NCBI RefSeq assembly: GCF_022271435.1
Contig: NZ_JAFIQY010000028.1
Span: 1-64,000, forward strand
Length of the DNA: 64,000 bases
Source: Streptomyces monomycini
Lineage (GTDB): Bacteria > Actinomycetota > Actinomycetes > Streptomycetales > Streptomycetaceae
Direction of reading: 5' to 3'
Shown here: one piece after another, positions 16,236-26,335 of the stretch
Layout of the letters: the number at the start of each line of letters is the position of its first letter
Numbering within the stretch: the stretch's first letter is position 1
Program-made: the position numbers and the translations under genes
Notes under the pieces: generated by a model
Seen by the model: only the letters and a program-made list of their open reading frames with translations
Told to the model about the DNA's origin: nothing
Databases searched by the model: none

Positions 16236-17132
16236 GTGAGAACCGTGCGAACTGTGAGCAACCGTCCGCGTCTCTTAGCGGTGGCGGCGACCGGGACACT
16301 GTCCCTGGCCTTCGTCACCGGCTGCGGCGGAGGGAACGACAAGGCATCGGGCAAGGACCCCGGTAAGCAGGACGGGGCGTCGGCCTCTCAGAGCGCCGCG
16401 GCGGACGGCCCGCAGGCGGTACGGGCCGCGCACCAGAAGACCACCGCCGCCAAGACCGCCAAAATGACGCTGCTCACGCGGGCGCAGAGCGGCGGCAACA
16501 ACGCGGAGGTCCGCGGGTCCGGGGTCGTGGACCTCGGCAACGGCAGCAGCGACATGGTGCTGCGGACCGGCAACCAGCAGATCCGTCAGCGCACGGTGGA
16601 CGGTGCCCTCTACCAGCAGCCGCCCGCCGCCCAGCGGCAGCAGCTGCCGCAGGGCAAGTCGTGGCTGAAGGTGGATCTGAAGAAGCTGATGCAGCAGAAC
16701 GGCGGCAGCTCGCAGTACGAGGACCCGACGTCCTCCTTCAACTACACCAAGGGCATCAGCGACAAGGACGTCACGAAGGTCGGCACCGAGACCGTCGACG
16801 GTACGGCCACGACGCACTACAAGGTGTCCGTCGACGTGGCGGAGCTGGCCAAGGGCAACGCCCAGCAGGCGAAGCAGCTCAGGACGCAGCTCGGCGACCG
16901 GCTGCCGCTCGACATCTGGCTGGACGCGCAGGGCCGGCTCCGCCAGGAGAAGGTCGAGGTCAAGCCGCAGAGCGGCAAGCAGGGCAGCAGCGGCGCGCGG
17001 ACCAGCGTCAGTACCACGCTGAAGTTCAGCGACTTCGGTACGGACGTGAACGTGACCGCGCCCCCGGCGAAGGACACGGTCGACATCACGGACAAGGCGG
17101 CGAAGCAGGGGCAGCAGGCGGCGAAGTCCTGA
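16236..17132 (+). CDS. LppX/LprG-type lipoprotein
   Basis: A 298-residue secreted lipoprotein. Residues 1-28 are a lipoprotein signal peptide with basic N terminus, a hydrophobic stretch and the lipobox LAFVTGC, so the mature protein starts at the Cys. The mature part has a Gln/Ala/Ser-rich linker, then a beta-rich fold (TVDGALYQQP, SWLKVDLKKL, GTETVDGTATTHYKVSVDV, DIWLDAQGRLRQEKVEV) like LppX/LprAFG-type envelope proteins that carry lipids. GTG 16236 was chosen for the AGGAGGT 4 nt upstream. It is monocistronic and followed by a strong hairpin. Confidence 0.8.
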   Translation: MRTVRTVSNRPRLLAVAATGTLSLAFVTGCGGGNDKASGKDPGKQDGASASQSAAADGPQAVRAAHQKTTAAKTAKMTLLTRAQSGGNNAEVRGSGVVDLGNGSSDMVLRTGNQQIRQRTVDGALYQQPPAAQRQQLPQGKSWLKVDLKKLMQQNGGSSQYEDPTSSFNYTKGISDKDVTKVGTETVDGTATTHYKVSVDVAELAKGNAQQAKQLRTQLGDRLPLDIWLDAQGRLRQEKVEVKPQSGKQGSSGARTSVSTTLKFSDFGTDVNVTAPPAKDTVDITDKAAKQGQQAAKS

Positions 17133-17149
17133 CGCCGCGCCGACGTTCT

Positions 17150-17183
17150 CCGAAGGCGCCGGTGGGTGGACCGGCGCCTTCGG
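17150..17183. terminator. Perfect hairpin after the lipoprotein gene
   Basis: 14-bp arms (CCGAAGGCGCCGGT and its complement) with a 6-nt loop begin 17 nt after the lipoprotein stop. The AfsR-type gene converges on it from the other side (stop at 17290), so it may act in both directions. Confidence 0.8.
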
Positions 17184-17289
17184 CAGGTCCGGAGGTCCGG
17201 AGGCGGGCGCTCCGGCGGGCTGCCGGACGGGTCTGCCGGCCGTGACCGCGGACGCGCCTGCCCGTCAGGACCACCGGAAGAGCCCACGC

Positions 17290-20200
17290 TCAGTGCAGCA
17301 ACTCGTGAAGCAGACGGGTGGTGGGCAGCGCCATGCTCAAGTACGCCTGCTCCTGATGGCTCTCGACGGCGGACAGCAGCGACCGGAAGGTGGCCGCGGC
17401 CTCTTGCGGCCGCCCCGCGTGGTGCTGTGCCTGGCCGAGCAGCCCCAGGTGGAGGGCCTGGCGCAAATGCGTTCTGGAGCCGTCCAGTTCGGTGAGGCAG
17501 GAGTGCATCCGGGACAGGCCGTCGTCCGCCTGCCCCAGGTGGCTCAGCGCCCAGCCGTCCAGCAGGCCGAGCATCGCCTCCCAGTACCGCAGGCCGTGTT
17601 CCCCCGCCAGGCGGGCGCCTTCGGAGCCGGAGCGGTGGGCGGTCCGCGCGTCCCCCTCCCAGGCGGCCACCACCGCGTCCACGTACAGGGCGAACGACCG
17701 GTCGGAGGGCCGGCTGCCGTTCGCGGTGAGGCTCAGCAGCTCCCGGCGGCGTCGCCCGGCGGCGCGGTGGTCGCCCAGCAGCCAGTGGGTGAAGGCGTCG
17801 TAGGAGCGGCAGGAGACCCGCGGGTCGTGCTGGAAGGTGCGGGCCAGCGCGTGGTCCTCCCGTGCGAAGCGGTCCGCCAGTCCGACGGCCCGTTCCAGTT
17901 CGGTGAGCGCTTCCGGCAGCAGGCCGCGTACGTGCAGCACGATGCCCTCCCCGTACGCGGCGCCCAGCAGCGCCACCGGCTCCCCGCGCTGCTCCGCGAT
18001 CTCCCGCAGCAGGCCGGAGAACTCACGGGACTCCTCGTAGCGCCCGGTGACCAGGTAGGCGGCGCACAGGGCCCAGAGCACCGAGGGGTCCTCGGGGGTC
18101 CGGGTGACCGCCCTGAGGGCCCGGCCGTGCGCGAGTGCCCGCTCCGCTTCGGGGTGGCCGTAGCCGCGGGTGGTGGCCAGCGCCTGGCCGAGCTGGATGT
18201 GCAGCTGCTGTTCCAGCCGTACGGTCGCCGGCCGGTCCGGAGGCAGGAAACCGTTCAGGTGGATCGCCCGGCGCAGCCAGGTCTCCCGCTGTTCGTAGGC
18301 CAGGTGCTGTTCGGCGTGTTCGGCGGCGCGCATCAGGCGCGGAAGCATCCGTCCGGCGGGCAGGATGCTCCTGGCCTGCCAGGTGTGGTGGGCGACGCGC
18401 TCGGTCTCCTGCCCAGTGATCCGGCCGTGGCCGCGGGCGGCCAGCACCTCGGCCACCCTGGCGTGCAGCCGCTGGCGGGCTTCGCTTCCCAGGTCGTCGA
18501 CGAGTGTCTCCCGTACCAGGGCGTGCGCGAAGTGGAGCTGTCCGGGATGGCGGGGGTCCTCGTCGAGCAGCCCGGCGTCCATCGCCGACTCCAGTGCCGA
18601 GCCGACCGGTTCGTCCGCGTCCGCCACACGGTGCAGCAGATCCGTGTCGACCTCGGAGCCGATGACGGCGCACAGCCGCAGGACCGCCAGCACCGGCTCG
18701 GGCAGCGCGGCGAACCGCTGGTGCAGCACCTCCCGTACACCGGTCGGGACGCGCGCCAGCAGGACTTCCACCGCATCGGGCCGGTGCAGCCGCCGGGCGT
18801 CCCCCAGCAGGGACAGCAACTGCGCCACGAAGTACGGGTTGCCCCCGCTGCGCCGGTGCAGCACCTCGACGACCTCGGCGGGGACCTCCCGGCCGGCCTG
18901 GGCCCGGACCAGGGAGGCGACGGACTCACGGGAGAGACCGTCCAGGCGTACGGTCCCGGACCAGGGCCCGCGCAGGATCTCGGCGAGCGTGCGGCGCAGT
19001 GTGGCGTCGGACTCCACCTCGAACTCGCGGCCCGTCAGCACGATGCTCAGCGGGTGCCCCTGCCCGCGGGTGCTCAGCAGCCTGAGCAGGTCCAGGGACG
19101 CGGAGTCGGCCCAGTGCAGGTCTTCCAGGAGGAGCACCAGCGGGCGCTGCCCGGCGAGGGTGAGCAGGATCTCGCAGACGGCGTCGTGGACGAGGAAGCG
19201 GGCGTGCTCCCAGTCGGAAGGGAAGCCCGGCCGCTCGCCCAGCGTGCCGGTCCGTTCTGGCAGCAGCGGGCCCAGCAGGGCGCCGAAGGGCCGTGCCGCC
19301 TCGTCGAAGGCCGCGGAGCGGGTGGCGGACAACCGTCGCAGGACCTGGGTCCACAGCCAGTACGGCGGCATGCCCTCGCCGGGGAAGCAGTGCCCCCACA
19401 CCCCTTCCGGCGCGGTGCCGTCCCCGCCTGCGGGGGTGTCCTCCAGCCACGGTGCGAGTTCCAGCAGCAGCCGTGTCTTGCCCATGCCGGCCGGGCCGAA
19501 CACACCTGTCACCTGGCCGTGGCCGTCCCGCGCCGCCAGCGCCGCGGTGGTCAGTCTGCGCAGCTCCCGGTGCCGTCCGGTGAACGGCAACGCGCCGGCC
19601 GGGCATCCGGCGTCGTGGCCCTCGTCCGCCGCCGGCCCTTCGGCGGGCGGTGCCGGGGCCTCGCGCCCGTCCGCCGCCGGTCCGCCGTCCGGCCGCGCCT
19701 GGGACTCGGGCAAGGCCGGTGCGGCATCGCCCGCGGTGGCCGGAGGCGGCTCGGCATCCCGTACGGGACGGGGTGGCCCGGCCGGGCCGTCGTCGCCCGG
19801 CTCCTGCCGTACGATCGCGGCCCTCGTACGGCGGAGTTCGGCCGCGGTGTCCACGCCGAACTCCGAGACCAGGTGGCCGCGGGTGCGCTCGTACACCTCC
19901 AGGGCCTCGGCCCGCCGCCCCAGCCGGTGCAGGGCGTGCATCAGATGGCCGACCAGGCGCTCCCGGGCGGGATGGGCGCGGGCCTCCGGCTCCAGGTCCG
20001 CCGCCACCTCCGCCGGGCGGCCCAGGGTCAGCCGGGTCTGGGCATGGGCCTCCACGGCGGTCAGCCGGATCTGTTCGAGCCGGTGCTGCTCGTCGCGTAG
20101 CGGCGGGTAGGCGTCGAACTCCGCGTACGGCGAGCCCCGCCACAGCCCGAGCGCCGCGGCGAGCCGCTGGTCAGCGCCGCGCGGATCCCGCTGCTCCAGC

Positions 20201-20583
20201 CGTCGGCGCCCGGCCGCCACCAGCCGCTCGAAGCGGTGGACGTCGGTCTGCTCCGGCTCCAGTTCCAGGACGTACCCGGACGCGCGGTGCAGCAGGACCG
20301 GGGGACCGGCCGCGTCGGCCACGGGGCGCAGCGCACGCCGCAGGTGGGACACATGGCTCTGCAGCGCGGCGACGGGCCGGGCCGGCGGTTCCCGCGGCCA
20401 CAACTCCTCCACCAGCAGATCCTGTGGCACCACCCGGCCCAGGCGTACGAGCAGCAGGGACAGCAGCGCCCGCCGGAGCGGCGGGCCGAGCGTCAGGGTG
20501 CGTCCGCCATGACGGGCCGACACCGGGCCCAGAACCCTCAGCAGAGGCTCGTCCGGGGCGGTGGCCGCCGGGTGTGAGGGCAT
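17290..20583 (-). CDS. AfsR-type SARP regulator with AAA ATPase and TPR domains
   Basis: A 1,097-residue cytoplasmic activator. Residues 10-105 form the OmpR-like winged HTH, 112-260 the bacterial transcriptional activation domain, 262-330 a Pro/Ala/Asp linker, then an NTPase with Walker A at 363-370 (GPAGMGKT) and Walker B near residue 455 (LVLLLEDLHWAD). The C-terminal half is a helical TPR-like region. Large SARPs of this layout activate antibiotic clusters, sometimes under Ser/Thr kinase control as AfsR is. The ATG at 20583 was chosen because the wHTH begins shortly after. It is divergent from the three LAL genes; 216 bp with a palindrome separate them. Control of the spirotetronate cluster is likely but inferred. 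Confidence 0.88.
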   Translation of the reverse strand: MPSHPAATAPDEPLLRVLGPVSARHGGRTLTLGPPLRRALLSLLLVRLGRVVPQDLLVEELWPREPPARPVAALQSHVSHLRRALRPVADAAGPPVLLHRASGYVLELEPEQTDVHRFERLVAAGRRRLEQRDPRGADQRLAAALGLWRGSPYAEFDAYPPLRDEQHRLEQIRLTAVEAHAQTRLTLGRPAEVAADLEPEARAHPARERLVGHLMHALHRLGRRAEALEVYERTRGHLVSEFGVDTAAELRRTRAAIVRQEPGDDGPAGPPRPVRDAEPPPATAGDAAPALPESQARPDGGPAADGREAPAPPAEGPAADEGHDAGCPAGALPFTGRHRELRRLTTAALAARDGHGQVTGVFGPAGMGKTRLLLELAPWLEDTPAGGDGTAPEGVWGHCFPGEGMPPYWLWTQVLRRLSATRSAAFDEAARPFGALLGPLLPERTGTLGERPGFPSDWEHARFLVHDAVCEILLTLAGQRPLVLLLEDLHWADSASLDLLRLLSTRGQGHPLSIVLTGREFEVESDATLRRTLAEILRGPWSGTVRLDGLSRESVASLVRAQAGREVPAEVVEVLHRRSGGNPYFVAQLLSLLGDARRLHRPDAVEVLLARVPTGVREVLHQRFAALPEPVLAVLRLCAVIGSEVDTDLLHRVADADEPVGSALESAMDAGLLDEDPRHPGQLHFAHALVRETLVDDLGSEARQRLHARVAEVLAARGHGRITGQETERVAHHTWQARSILPAGRMLPRLMRAAEHAEQHLAYEQRETWLRRAIHLNGFLPPDRPATVRLEQQLHIQLGQALATTRGYGHPEAERALAHGRALRAVTRTPEDPSVLWALCAAYLVTGRYEESREFSGLLREIAEQRGEPVALLGAAYGEGIVLHVRGLLPEALTELERAVGLADRFAREDHALARTFQHDPRVSCRSYDAFTHWLLGDHRAAGRRRRELLSLTANGSRPSDRSFALYVDAVVAAWEGDARTAHRSGSEGARLAGEHGLRYWEAMLGLLDGWALSHLGQADDGLSRMHSCLTELDGSRTHLRQALHLGLLGQAQHHAGRPQEAAATFRSLLSAVESHQEQAYLSMALPTTRLLHELLH

Positions 20584-20663
20584 GTCCGGTCCCAATCCGG
20601 CACGTACGAGAAATGCGTGTGGCCGGAGGGTGCCGTGCCGCGCACCACCGGCCGAAGTGGATC

Positions 20664-20675
20664 TTTCCATGGAAA
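20664..20675. promoter_or_regulatory. Palindrome TTTCCATGGAAA between divergent regulators
   Basis: A perfect 12-bp palindrome lies in the 216-bp region between the AfsR-type gene and the first LAL gene. It is a candidate operator for one or both divergent promoters. It is AT-richer than its surroundings. Confidence 0.35.
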
Positions 20676-20799
20676 AAGGCGGGCTCCAACCCGGCTTCCG
20701 GTCCCTTACGGGCAGACGGCAAGGATCCGGCAAGCGGTTGGCAAGGGGGGCGGCGCACCATGCGCGAACCCAAGATCATCTGATCGACCGGAGGACCGA

Positions 20800-23664
20800 A
20801 TGCGACCGAGGAGCCCCTCGGCCGGCGGCCGGCCGGCAGGCCGTCATGCCGAACTGGCCGCCCTGGTCCAGGCCGCCGAGGAGGCCCGCACCGGAACGGC
20901 CCGCCGCGTGGTGGTGCGCGGCGCGGCCGGCACCGGCAAGACCAGCCTGCTGCGGGCCCTCCGTCGCGACCCCCGGCTGCGCGGCGCCACCGTGCTGGAC
21001 ACGGTCTGTGAGGAACGGCACAGCCAGGAAGAACACGGCGCGCTGCGACGCCTGCTCCCGGACGCGGAGCGCCTGCCGTCCGGCGGCAGCGGCACCTGGC
21101 AGGCGGTGGCCGACGCGATCGGGCGGGGCCCGGGAGTGCTCGTCGTCGACGACGCGCAGTGGTGCGACGAACGGTCGTTACGCCGGCTGGAACGCCTCCC
21201 GCGAGAGGCGGAGGGCCTGCCCCTGCTGATCGTCCTGGCCTGGGGCGCGCACGGCACCGGCTCCGCCAGGGCCGCGCTCGGTACGCTCGTCCGCCAGCCC
21301 GGAACCCGCCTGGTCACCCTGGAAGCGCTGCGCGAGGCCGCCGTGGGCGAGGTCGTGGGACGCACCTTCGGCACACCGCCCGACCCCGCCTTCGTCCGGC
21401 GCTGCGCCGCCCTCACCGGCGGCAACCCCCTGCTCCTGCGCCACCTGCTGGTGCGCCTTCGCCGCCGCGGGACGCCGCCGGCCGGCGACGCCGTCGGCCA
21501 TGCCGACGAGGGCTGGCACGAGGCGCGTACCGCCGTGGTCCGCGCCCACCTCGGACGGCTGCCCGAGGAGCGGCGCCGGGTGCTGCGCGCGGCCGCCGTC
21601 CTCGGCTGGACCGGCACCCCGCCGCCCGCCGCTGCCGCCGACGGCCACCCGGCCACGCCCGAACGCGTCGGAGCGCTCGCCGGGGTGTCCGCCTGGCAGG
21701 CGTCCGAGATCCTCGGCGGCTACGGTGACGTCCCGCCGATCGGCGAACCGGAGAGCCTGCGCGCCATCGTGCTGGCGACCACACCGCCCGAGGAACTGAC
21801 GGACCTGCGCACCCGCGCCGCCCGGCTGCTCAACGACGAAGGCTGCCCGGCGCACGACGTCGCCGCGCACCTGCTGTTCCTGCCCCGGCTCACGGAGGCG
21901 TGGATGCTCGGCGTGCTGCGGGACGCCGCCGAGCAGGCCCGGTGGTCCGGTGCCCCCGCGGAGGCCGTCCCCTGCCTGCGCCTGCTGCTGGCGCACGAGC
22001 GGGAGGAGCACGGCCGGGTGCGTACTGGACTGGAGCTGGCCGCGGCGCTGGTGACCACCGACCCGTCGGCCGCGCTGGACGTCCTGGAACGCCTGCTGCA
22101 CGAGACCGCCGACGCCCGGCTGCATGCCCTGGCCGCCGTGCAGTTCGGTACGACCGCGGTGGCCACCGGCAACCCCTCGGCGGCCTTCGACGTCCTCTCC
22201 CACGCCCGGCGGACGCTGGGGGAGGCGTCCGCATCGGACACCGGCCCGGCCGACCGCGAGCTGGGCCGGAGGGCCGAGGCCGCTCTCCTGTTCGCCGCCC
22301 TGCACGACAGACCGGCCTCCGAGGCGCTGGGCACACGGGTACGGGACGCGGCCGCCCGGGCGCCGGACGGCGCCGCCGGCCTGCTCCCCAGAGCTCTGCT
22401 GGGCGCCGTCGAAGGAACCTCCGCCCGTACCGTGGCCGACCTGGCGGACCGGGCCGTACGGGCCGGGGAGACCGAGGTGCCCGACTGGATGCGGGTCCAG
22501 GCGGCCCTGGTCTGCTACCTGGCCGACGAGCCCGGCATGACGCTGGAAATGCTCGGCCGGGCCCTGGCCGACAGCGCCGGGTGCGTGCCCCGCTGGGCGC
22601 TGCTGGCTGCCCGCTCGACCGTGCGCCACCGGCTGGGGGACATCCCTGCCGCGACCGCCGACGCGCGCGCCGCGCTGGAGGGCATGCGCCACCCCGGGCA
22701 GCGCACCTGCTCCGCCTCCCCGCTCGCCGCGTGGGCGAGGGTGCAGCTGGAACGGTTCGGGCCCGATGCCGCGAAGCCGGTGCTCGACCAGGTGACCGAA
22801 CGTCACCTGCAGTACTCGGTTCTGGACGAGCCCTACTACCTGACCGTGCGGGCCCAGGAGCGGCTGCACCGCGGCGACCTGGAAGGCGCCCTGGCCCATG
22901 CCCGCGCCTGCGGACGGTGGCTGGACGACGCGGGCCTGACCAATCCCGCCTGGGGGCCCTGGCGCTCCCTGGCCGTCACGGCCCTGACAGGGCTCGGGCG
23001 CACCGGTGAGGCCGCCGAACTCGCCGACGCCGGCCTGGAACCCGCCCGGCGCTGGGGCACCCGCCACGCCGTCGGCCTGGCCCTCCTCACCGCCGGCATC
23101 GCGGCGACCGGCGACCGGCGCGTCGCCCTGCTGGAGCAGGCGGTCCACGAGCTGTCCCGGACGCAGGCGCGGCTGGACCGGGCCCGGGCCCACATGCTGC
23201 TGGGCAGCGCCCTGGCACGGCGCGGTGACGCCGAGGGGGCGTACCGGCGGCTGTGGGACGCGTACGAGACGGCGCGGCACTGCGGCTCGTCCGCCCTGAC
23301 GGCCAAGACCCTCGGCGTCCTGGCCACCGCGGGCGGCGGCGCCCGCCGGACGGCCGGCGCCCTGGCCCGGCTGAGCCCGACGGAGTGGCAGGTGGCGGGG
23401 TCGGCGGCGCGGGGCGCCAGCAACCGTGAGATCGCGGAGACCCTGTTCCTCGGCCGGCGGACCGTGGAGATGCACCTCACCTCCGTCTACCGCAAACTCG
23501 GCCTGGCGGGGCGGGCGGGACTGCCCGGCGCGCTCGCGCTGCGCACCGTACGTCCGGGGCCGTCCACGGCACGGCCCGCGTCCCCGCCTGCGTCATCGCC
23601 CGCGTCGCCGTCATCGCCGTCCTCGCTGTCCGTGTACCGCTCCCCGTACCAGGCGACGACATGA
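20800..23664 (+). CDS. LuxR-family LAL regulator (first of three)
   Basis: A 954-residue large ATP-binding LuxR-type regulator. Walker A is at residues 41-48 (GAAGTGKT), Walker B reads VLVVDDAQWCD near 115, a long helical sensor domain follows, and a LuxR HTH lies at about 858-908 (SPTEWQVAGSAARGASNREI, then RRTVEMHLTSVYRKLG). LAL proteins such as PikD, RapH and NysRI activate type I PKS clusters. ATG 20800 has GGAGG 5 nt upstream. A Ser/Pro-rich tail of about 45 residues follows the HTH. The stop overlaps the next LAL start (ATGA). Confidence 0.9.
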   Translation: MRPRSPSAGGRPAGRHAELAALVQAAEEARTGTARRVVVRGAAGTGKTSLLRALRRDPRLRGATVLDTVCEERHSQEEHGALRRLLPDAERLPSGGSGTWQAVADAIGRGPGVLVVDDAQWCDERSLRRLERLPREAEGLPLLIVLAWGAHGTGSARAALGTLVRQPGTRLVTLEALREAAVGEVVGRTFGTPPDPAFVRRCAALTGGNPLLLRHLLVRLRRRGTPPAGDAVGHADEGWHEARTAVVRAHLGRLPEERRRVLRAAAVLGWTGTPPPAAAADGHPATPERVGALAGVSAWQASEILGGYGDVPPIGEPESLRAIVLATTPPEELTDLRTRAARLLNDEGCPAHDVAAHLLFLPRLTEAWMLGVLRDAAEQARWSGAPAEAVPCLRLLLAHEREEHGRVRTGLELAAALVTTDPSAALDVLERLLHETADARLHALAAVQFGTTAVATGNPSAAFDVLSHARRTLGEASASDTGPADRELGRRAEAALLFAALHDRPASEALGTRVRDAAARAPDGAAGLLPRALLGAVEGTSARTVADLADRAVRAGETEVPDWMRVQAALVCYLADEPGMTLEMLGRALADSAGCVPRWALLAARSTVRHRLGDIPAATADARAALEGMRHPGQRTCSASPLAAWARVQLERFGPDAAKPVLDQVTERHLQYSVLDEPYYLTVRAQERLHRGDLEGALAHARACGRWLDDAGLTNPAWGPWRSLAVTALTGLGRTGEAAELADAGLEPARRWGTRHAVGLALLTAGIAATGDRRVALLEQAVHELSRTQARLDRARAHMLLGSALARRGDAEGAYRRLWDAYETARHCGSSALTAKTLGVLATAGGGARRTAGALARLSPTEWQVAGSAARGASNREIAETLFLGRRTVEMHLTSVYRKLGLAGRAGLPGALALRTVRPGPSTARPASPPASSPASPSSPSSLSVYRSPYQATT

Positions 23665-26330
23665 CGGGGACGGCGGAGCACCCCGGCACCCCGGACGTGC
23701 TGCTGGTCGAGCGGGACACGGAACTGCGCGCCGTCCGCGCGGCCGTCGACGGGCTGCTCGCGGGACGGCCCGCGGTGGTCATGGTCGAAGGACCTCCGGG
23801 CAGCGGCCGCAGCGCGGTGCTGCGGGACGCGGTCGCCAGGGCCCGTGCGGCGGGGTGCGCCGTGCCGGTCGCGCACGGCTCTCCGGCGGAGGCGGACCTG
23901 CCCCGGGGCGTCGTCTCCCAACTCCTCGTGCGGCTCGGCCCGGAAGCGGACCGCGAGGTCTCCACCACCCCGCTGCCCGGACTGTGCCAGCCGTTCCTCG
24001 CCGCCGCCCGTGAGCGGCCGCTGCTGCTGGCCGTCGACGACGTGCAGTGGTGCGACCCGCAGTCGCGGCAGTGGCTGGAATCGATGCTCCGGCGGGTCCG
24101 CCACGTCCCCATGGCGATCCTCGTCGCCGGGACGTCCGGGACCCTTCCCCTCACCGGCCCCGGGACGGCCGGCCGCGCCACGGGGGCCCGGGCCGGTGCC
24201 CCGGACACCACTCGGCTCCGCCTCCGTCCGCTGACCCGGGACGGTGTGGCCGCCGTGCTCGCCACCGCCTGCGGGGGCCCGGCCGAGGAAGAACTCGTCG
24301 ACGCGGCAGCCGCAGCCTGCGAGGGCAGCCCCGCCGTACTGCACAGCGTGCTGGAAACGCTCCGGGCGGACGGACTCGCCCCGACAGCGGCCCGACTGCC
24401 GGGGCTCGCGGCCGAGTGCGTCCAGGCCCGTACCGCCCGGCAGGTGGACGGGCTCTCCGCCGAACTCACCGCCCTGCTCCGGGTGATCGCCGTGTGCGGG
24501 CCGCACCTCGGCCCGGCCGAACTGGGCGACCTGGCCGGGCTGCACACCCTGTCGGCAGGCCCGGCGTTGCGCCGGCTGGCCCGGTCCGGCCTGGTGCTGG
24601 ACGGTGACCACCCCCGCGCCCCGAAGAGCGTCGCCGACTGCGTACTCGCCGGGATGACCCACCAGGAGCGGACCGCGCTGCACACCCGGGCCGCCGTATT
24701 CGGCCACCGCGCGGCCCTCCCCGAATCCACCCTCGCCGAACTGCTGCTCGGCGCCCCGCCGGACGGCGCCGACTGGGCGGTCGCCGCGCTGGCCGGGTCG
24801 GCCGCCCGCTGCCGCACCACGGACCCGGACCGTGCCGTCCGCTACCTGGAACGCGCCCTGGCCGAACCGCTCGACGTCCACGGCCGGTCGCACCTGCTCG
24901 TCGACCGGGGCGCGGCATCCGTCACCGGCACCCCCGACAGCGGCGACCACTCACTGTGGGGCGTGCTCAGCAGCCCCGACCACGGCGTACCGCACACGGC
25001 CCGGCTGCGCGCCGCCGACCTGCTCACGGCCTGGGGCAACGCGGCGACGGTGCGCCACGGAACCGCGCTGGCCTGGGCCCGCCCGGGCGCGGAGGACGCG
25101 GAGCGCGCCGCCTACCAGGCCCTGTACTGGCTGATCGAGGACGCCGCGCCCCGGGAGGAAGCGGTGGACATCCCGTTGGTGGCGCCCCTGCCCGAAGAGC
25201 CCCGCGGGCCTGCCCAGACGGGCGCGCTGGCGCTGCGTACCGCTCTGACCATGGCTCTCCCGCCGGGCAGGGTACGGGAGCTGGCGCGGACCGCGCTGTG
25301 CCACGTCCCCGGCCACCCGCGGCTGTTCACCGTGCGGCTCGCGTCCTGTTTCACTCTGGGCCTGGCCGACGCGTACGACGACGCCATGGCCCACTTGGAC
25401 GACATCGTCGCCGAGGCCAGGACCGAGGGGATACGCACCGCCGTCGTCGCGGCGCTGAACATCCGCGCGGCCGTCGCTCTGCGCCGGGGATGGCTGGAGG
25501 AGACGGAGCGCGACCTCGCGGAGATCGCCTGGGCGACGCCGACGGGCTCCGCGCCGGTGAAGACCCGGCCGCTCGCCGTGGCCCTGCGCGTCATGCTGCA
25601 CCTGGAGCGGAACGAGGTGGACGACGCCCGGCTGGCGGCCGCCGCCGACCTCCCCGCGCGGTCGGTCAACGGACTGTGGTGGCCGATGTTCCTCTACGCC
25701 AGGGGGCGGCTGGGGCTGCGGACCGGTGACCACCAGGCGGCGCTGGCCGACCTGTCGGAGTGCGGGCAGTCGCTGCTGTCCCGGGGGTGGCGCAACCCCG
25801 CCGTCGTGCCGTGGCGGGCCGCCGCCGCTGCCGCCCGGCTGGGCTGCGGAGACCGGCCCGGTGCCGAGCGACTGGCGGCGGCGGAGCACGCGGCCGCCGA
25901 AACCTGGGGGACCAGGAGCGCCCGGGGCAACGGGCTGCTCGCCCTGGCCCTGGCGGCCGGCGGCGACCGGGCCCGCGCGGCCAGGGCCGAGGCCGCCCGG
26001 CTGCTCGCCGAGGACCCTCCCCCCGAATGGTCCTCGACCCGCCGCGCACACCGCCTCCGGCAGCTCATCGGCTCGCCCGCCCCGGTCCTCCCGCAGGCCG
26101 ACACCCCCGAACCCCGCGCCGACGACGGCTGCACCCCGGCCGGCGGGCGGCTGACCGCGGCCGAGTCGCGGATCGCCGGACTCGTCCGCGACGGTATGAC
26201 CAACACAGCGATAGCGGAGCACCTCTCGGTGTCCCGCCGGATGGTGGAGATGCACCTGACCAGGACCTACCGCAAGCTCGGCGTCGGCGGCAGGGCCGCG
26301 CTCCGCCGCTCGCCCGCGGTGCGGGGCTGA
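23661..26330 (+). CDS. LuxR-family LAL regulator (second) with altered Walker A
   Basis: An 889-residue LAL regulator, translationally coupled to the first. The nucleotide-binding motif at residues 44-51 is GPPGSGRS, with Arg in place of the invariant P-loop Lys (codon CGC), so ATP binding may be weakened. Walker B is LLLAVDDVQWCD. The LuxR HTH at about 831-882 is complete (LTAAESRIAGLVRDGMTNTA, then RRMVEMHLTRTYRKLG). The three LAL genes differ enough to be old paralogues rather than a recent triplication. Confidence 0.9.
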   Translation: MTGTAEHPGTPDVLLVERDTELRAVRAAVDGLLAGRPAVVMVEGPPGSGRSAVLRDAVARARAAGCAVPVAHGSPAEADLPRGVVSQLLVRLGPEADREVSTTPLPGLCQPFLAAARERPLLLAVDDVQWCDPQSRQWLESMLRRVRHVPMAILVAGTSGTLPLTGPGTAGRATGARAGAPDTTRLRLRPLTRDGVAAVLATACGGPAEEELVDAAAAACEGSPAVLHSVLETLRADGLAPTAARLPGLAAECVQARTARQVDGLSAELTALLRVIAVCGPHLGPAELGDLAGLHTLSAGPALRRLARSGLVLDGDHPRAPKSVADCVLAGMTHQERTALHTRAAVFGHRAALPESTLAELLLGAPPDGADWAVAALAGSAARCRTTDPDRAVRYLERALAEPLDVHGRSHLLVDRGAASVTGTPDSGDHSLWGVLSSPDHGVPHTARLRAADLLTAWGNAATVRHGTALAWARPGAEDAERAAYQALYWLIEDAAPREEAVDIPLVAPLPEEPRGPAQTGALALRTALTMALPPGRVRELARTALCHVPGHPRLFTVRLASCFTLGLADAYDDAMAHLDDIVAEARTEGIRTAVVAALNIRAAVALRRGWLEETERDLAEIAWATPTGSAPVKTRPLAVALRVMLHLERNEVDDARLAAAADLPARSVNGLWWPMFLYARGRLGLRTGDHQAALADLSECGQSLLSRGWRNPAVVPWRAAAAAARLGCGDRPGAERLAAAEHAAAETWGTRSARGNGLLALALAAGGDRARAARAEAARLLAEDPPPEWSSTRRAHRLRQLIGSPAPVLPQADTPEPRADDGCTPAGGRLTAAESRIAGLVRDGMTNTAIAEHLSVSRRMVEMHLTRTYRKLGVGGRAALRRSPAVRG

Positions 26331-26335
26331 TCCGC

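Noticed and set aside
17242..20100. Plus-strand open frame of 952 codons opposite the AfsR-type gene
   Set aside because: The opposite strand encodes a clear SARP-ATPase. The plus frame is low-complexity Gln/Gly/Pro/Val and has no recognisable domain.
21178..23475. Minus-strand open frame of 765 codons opposite the first LAL gene
   Set aside because: It is a third-position GC shadow of the LAL gene, with no family resemblance.
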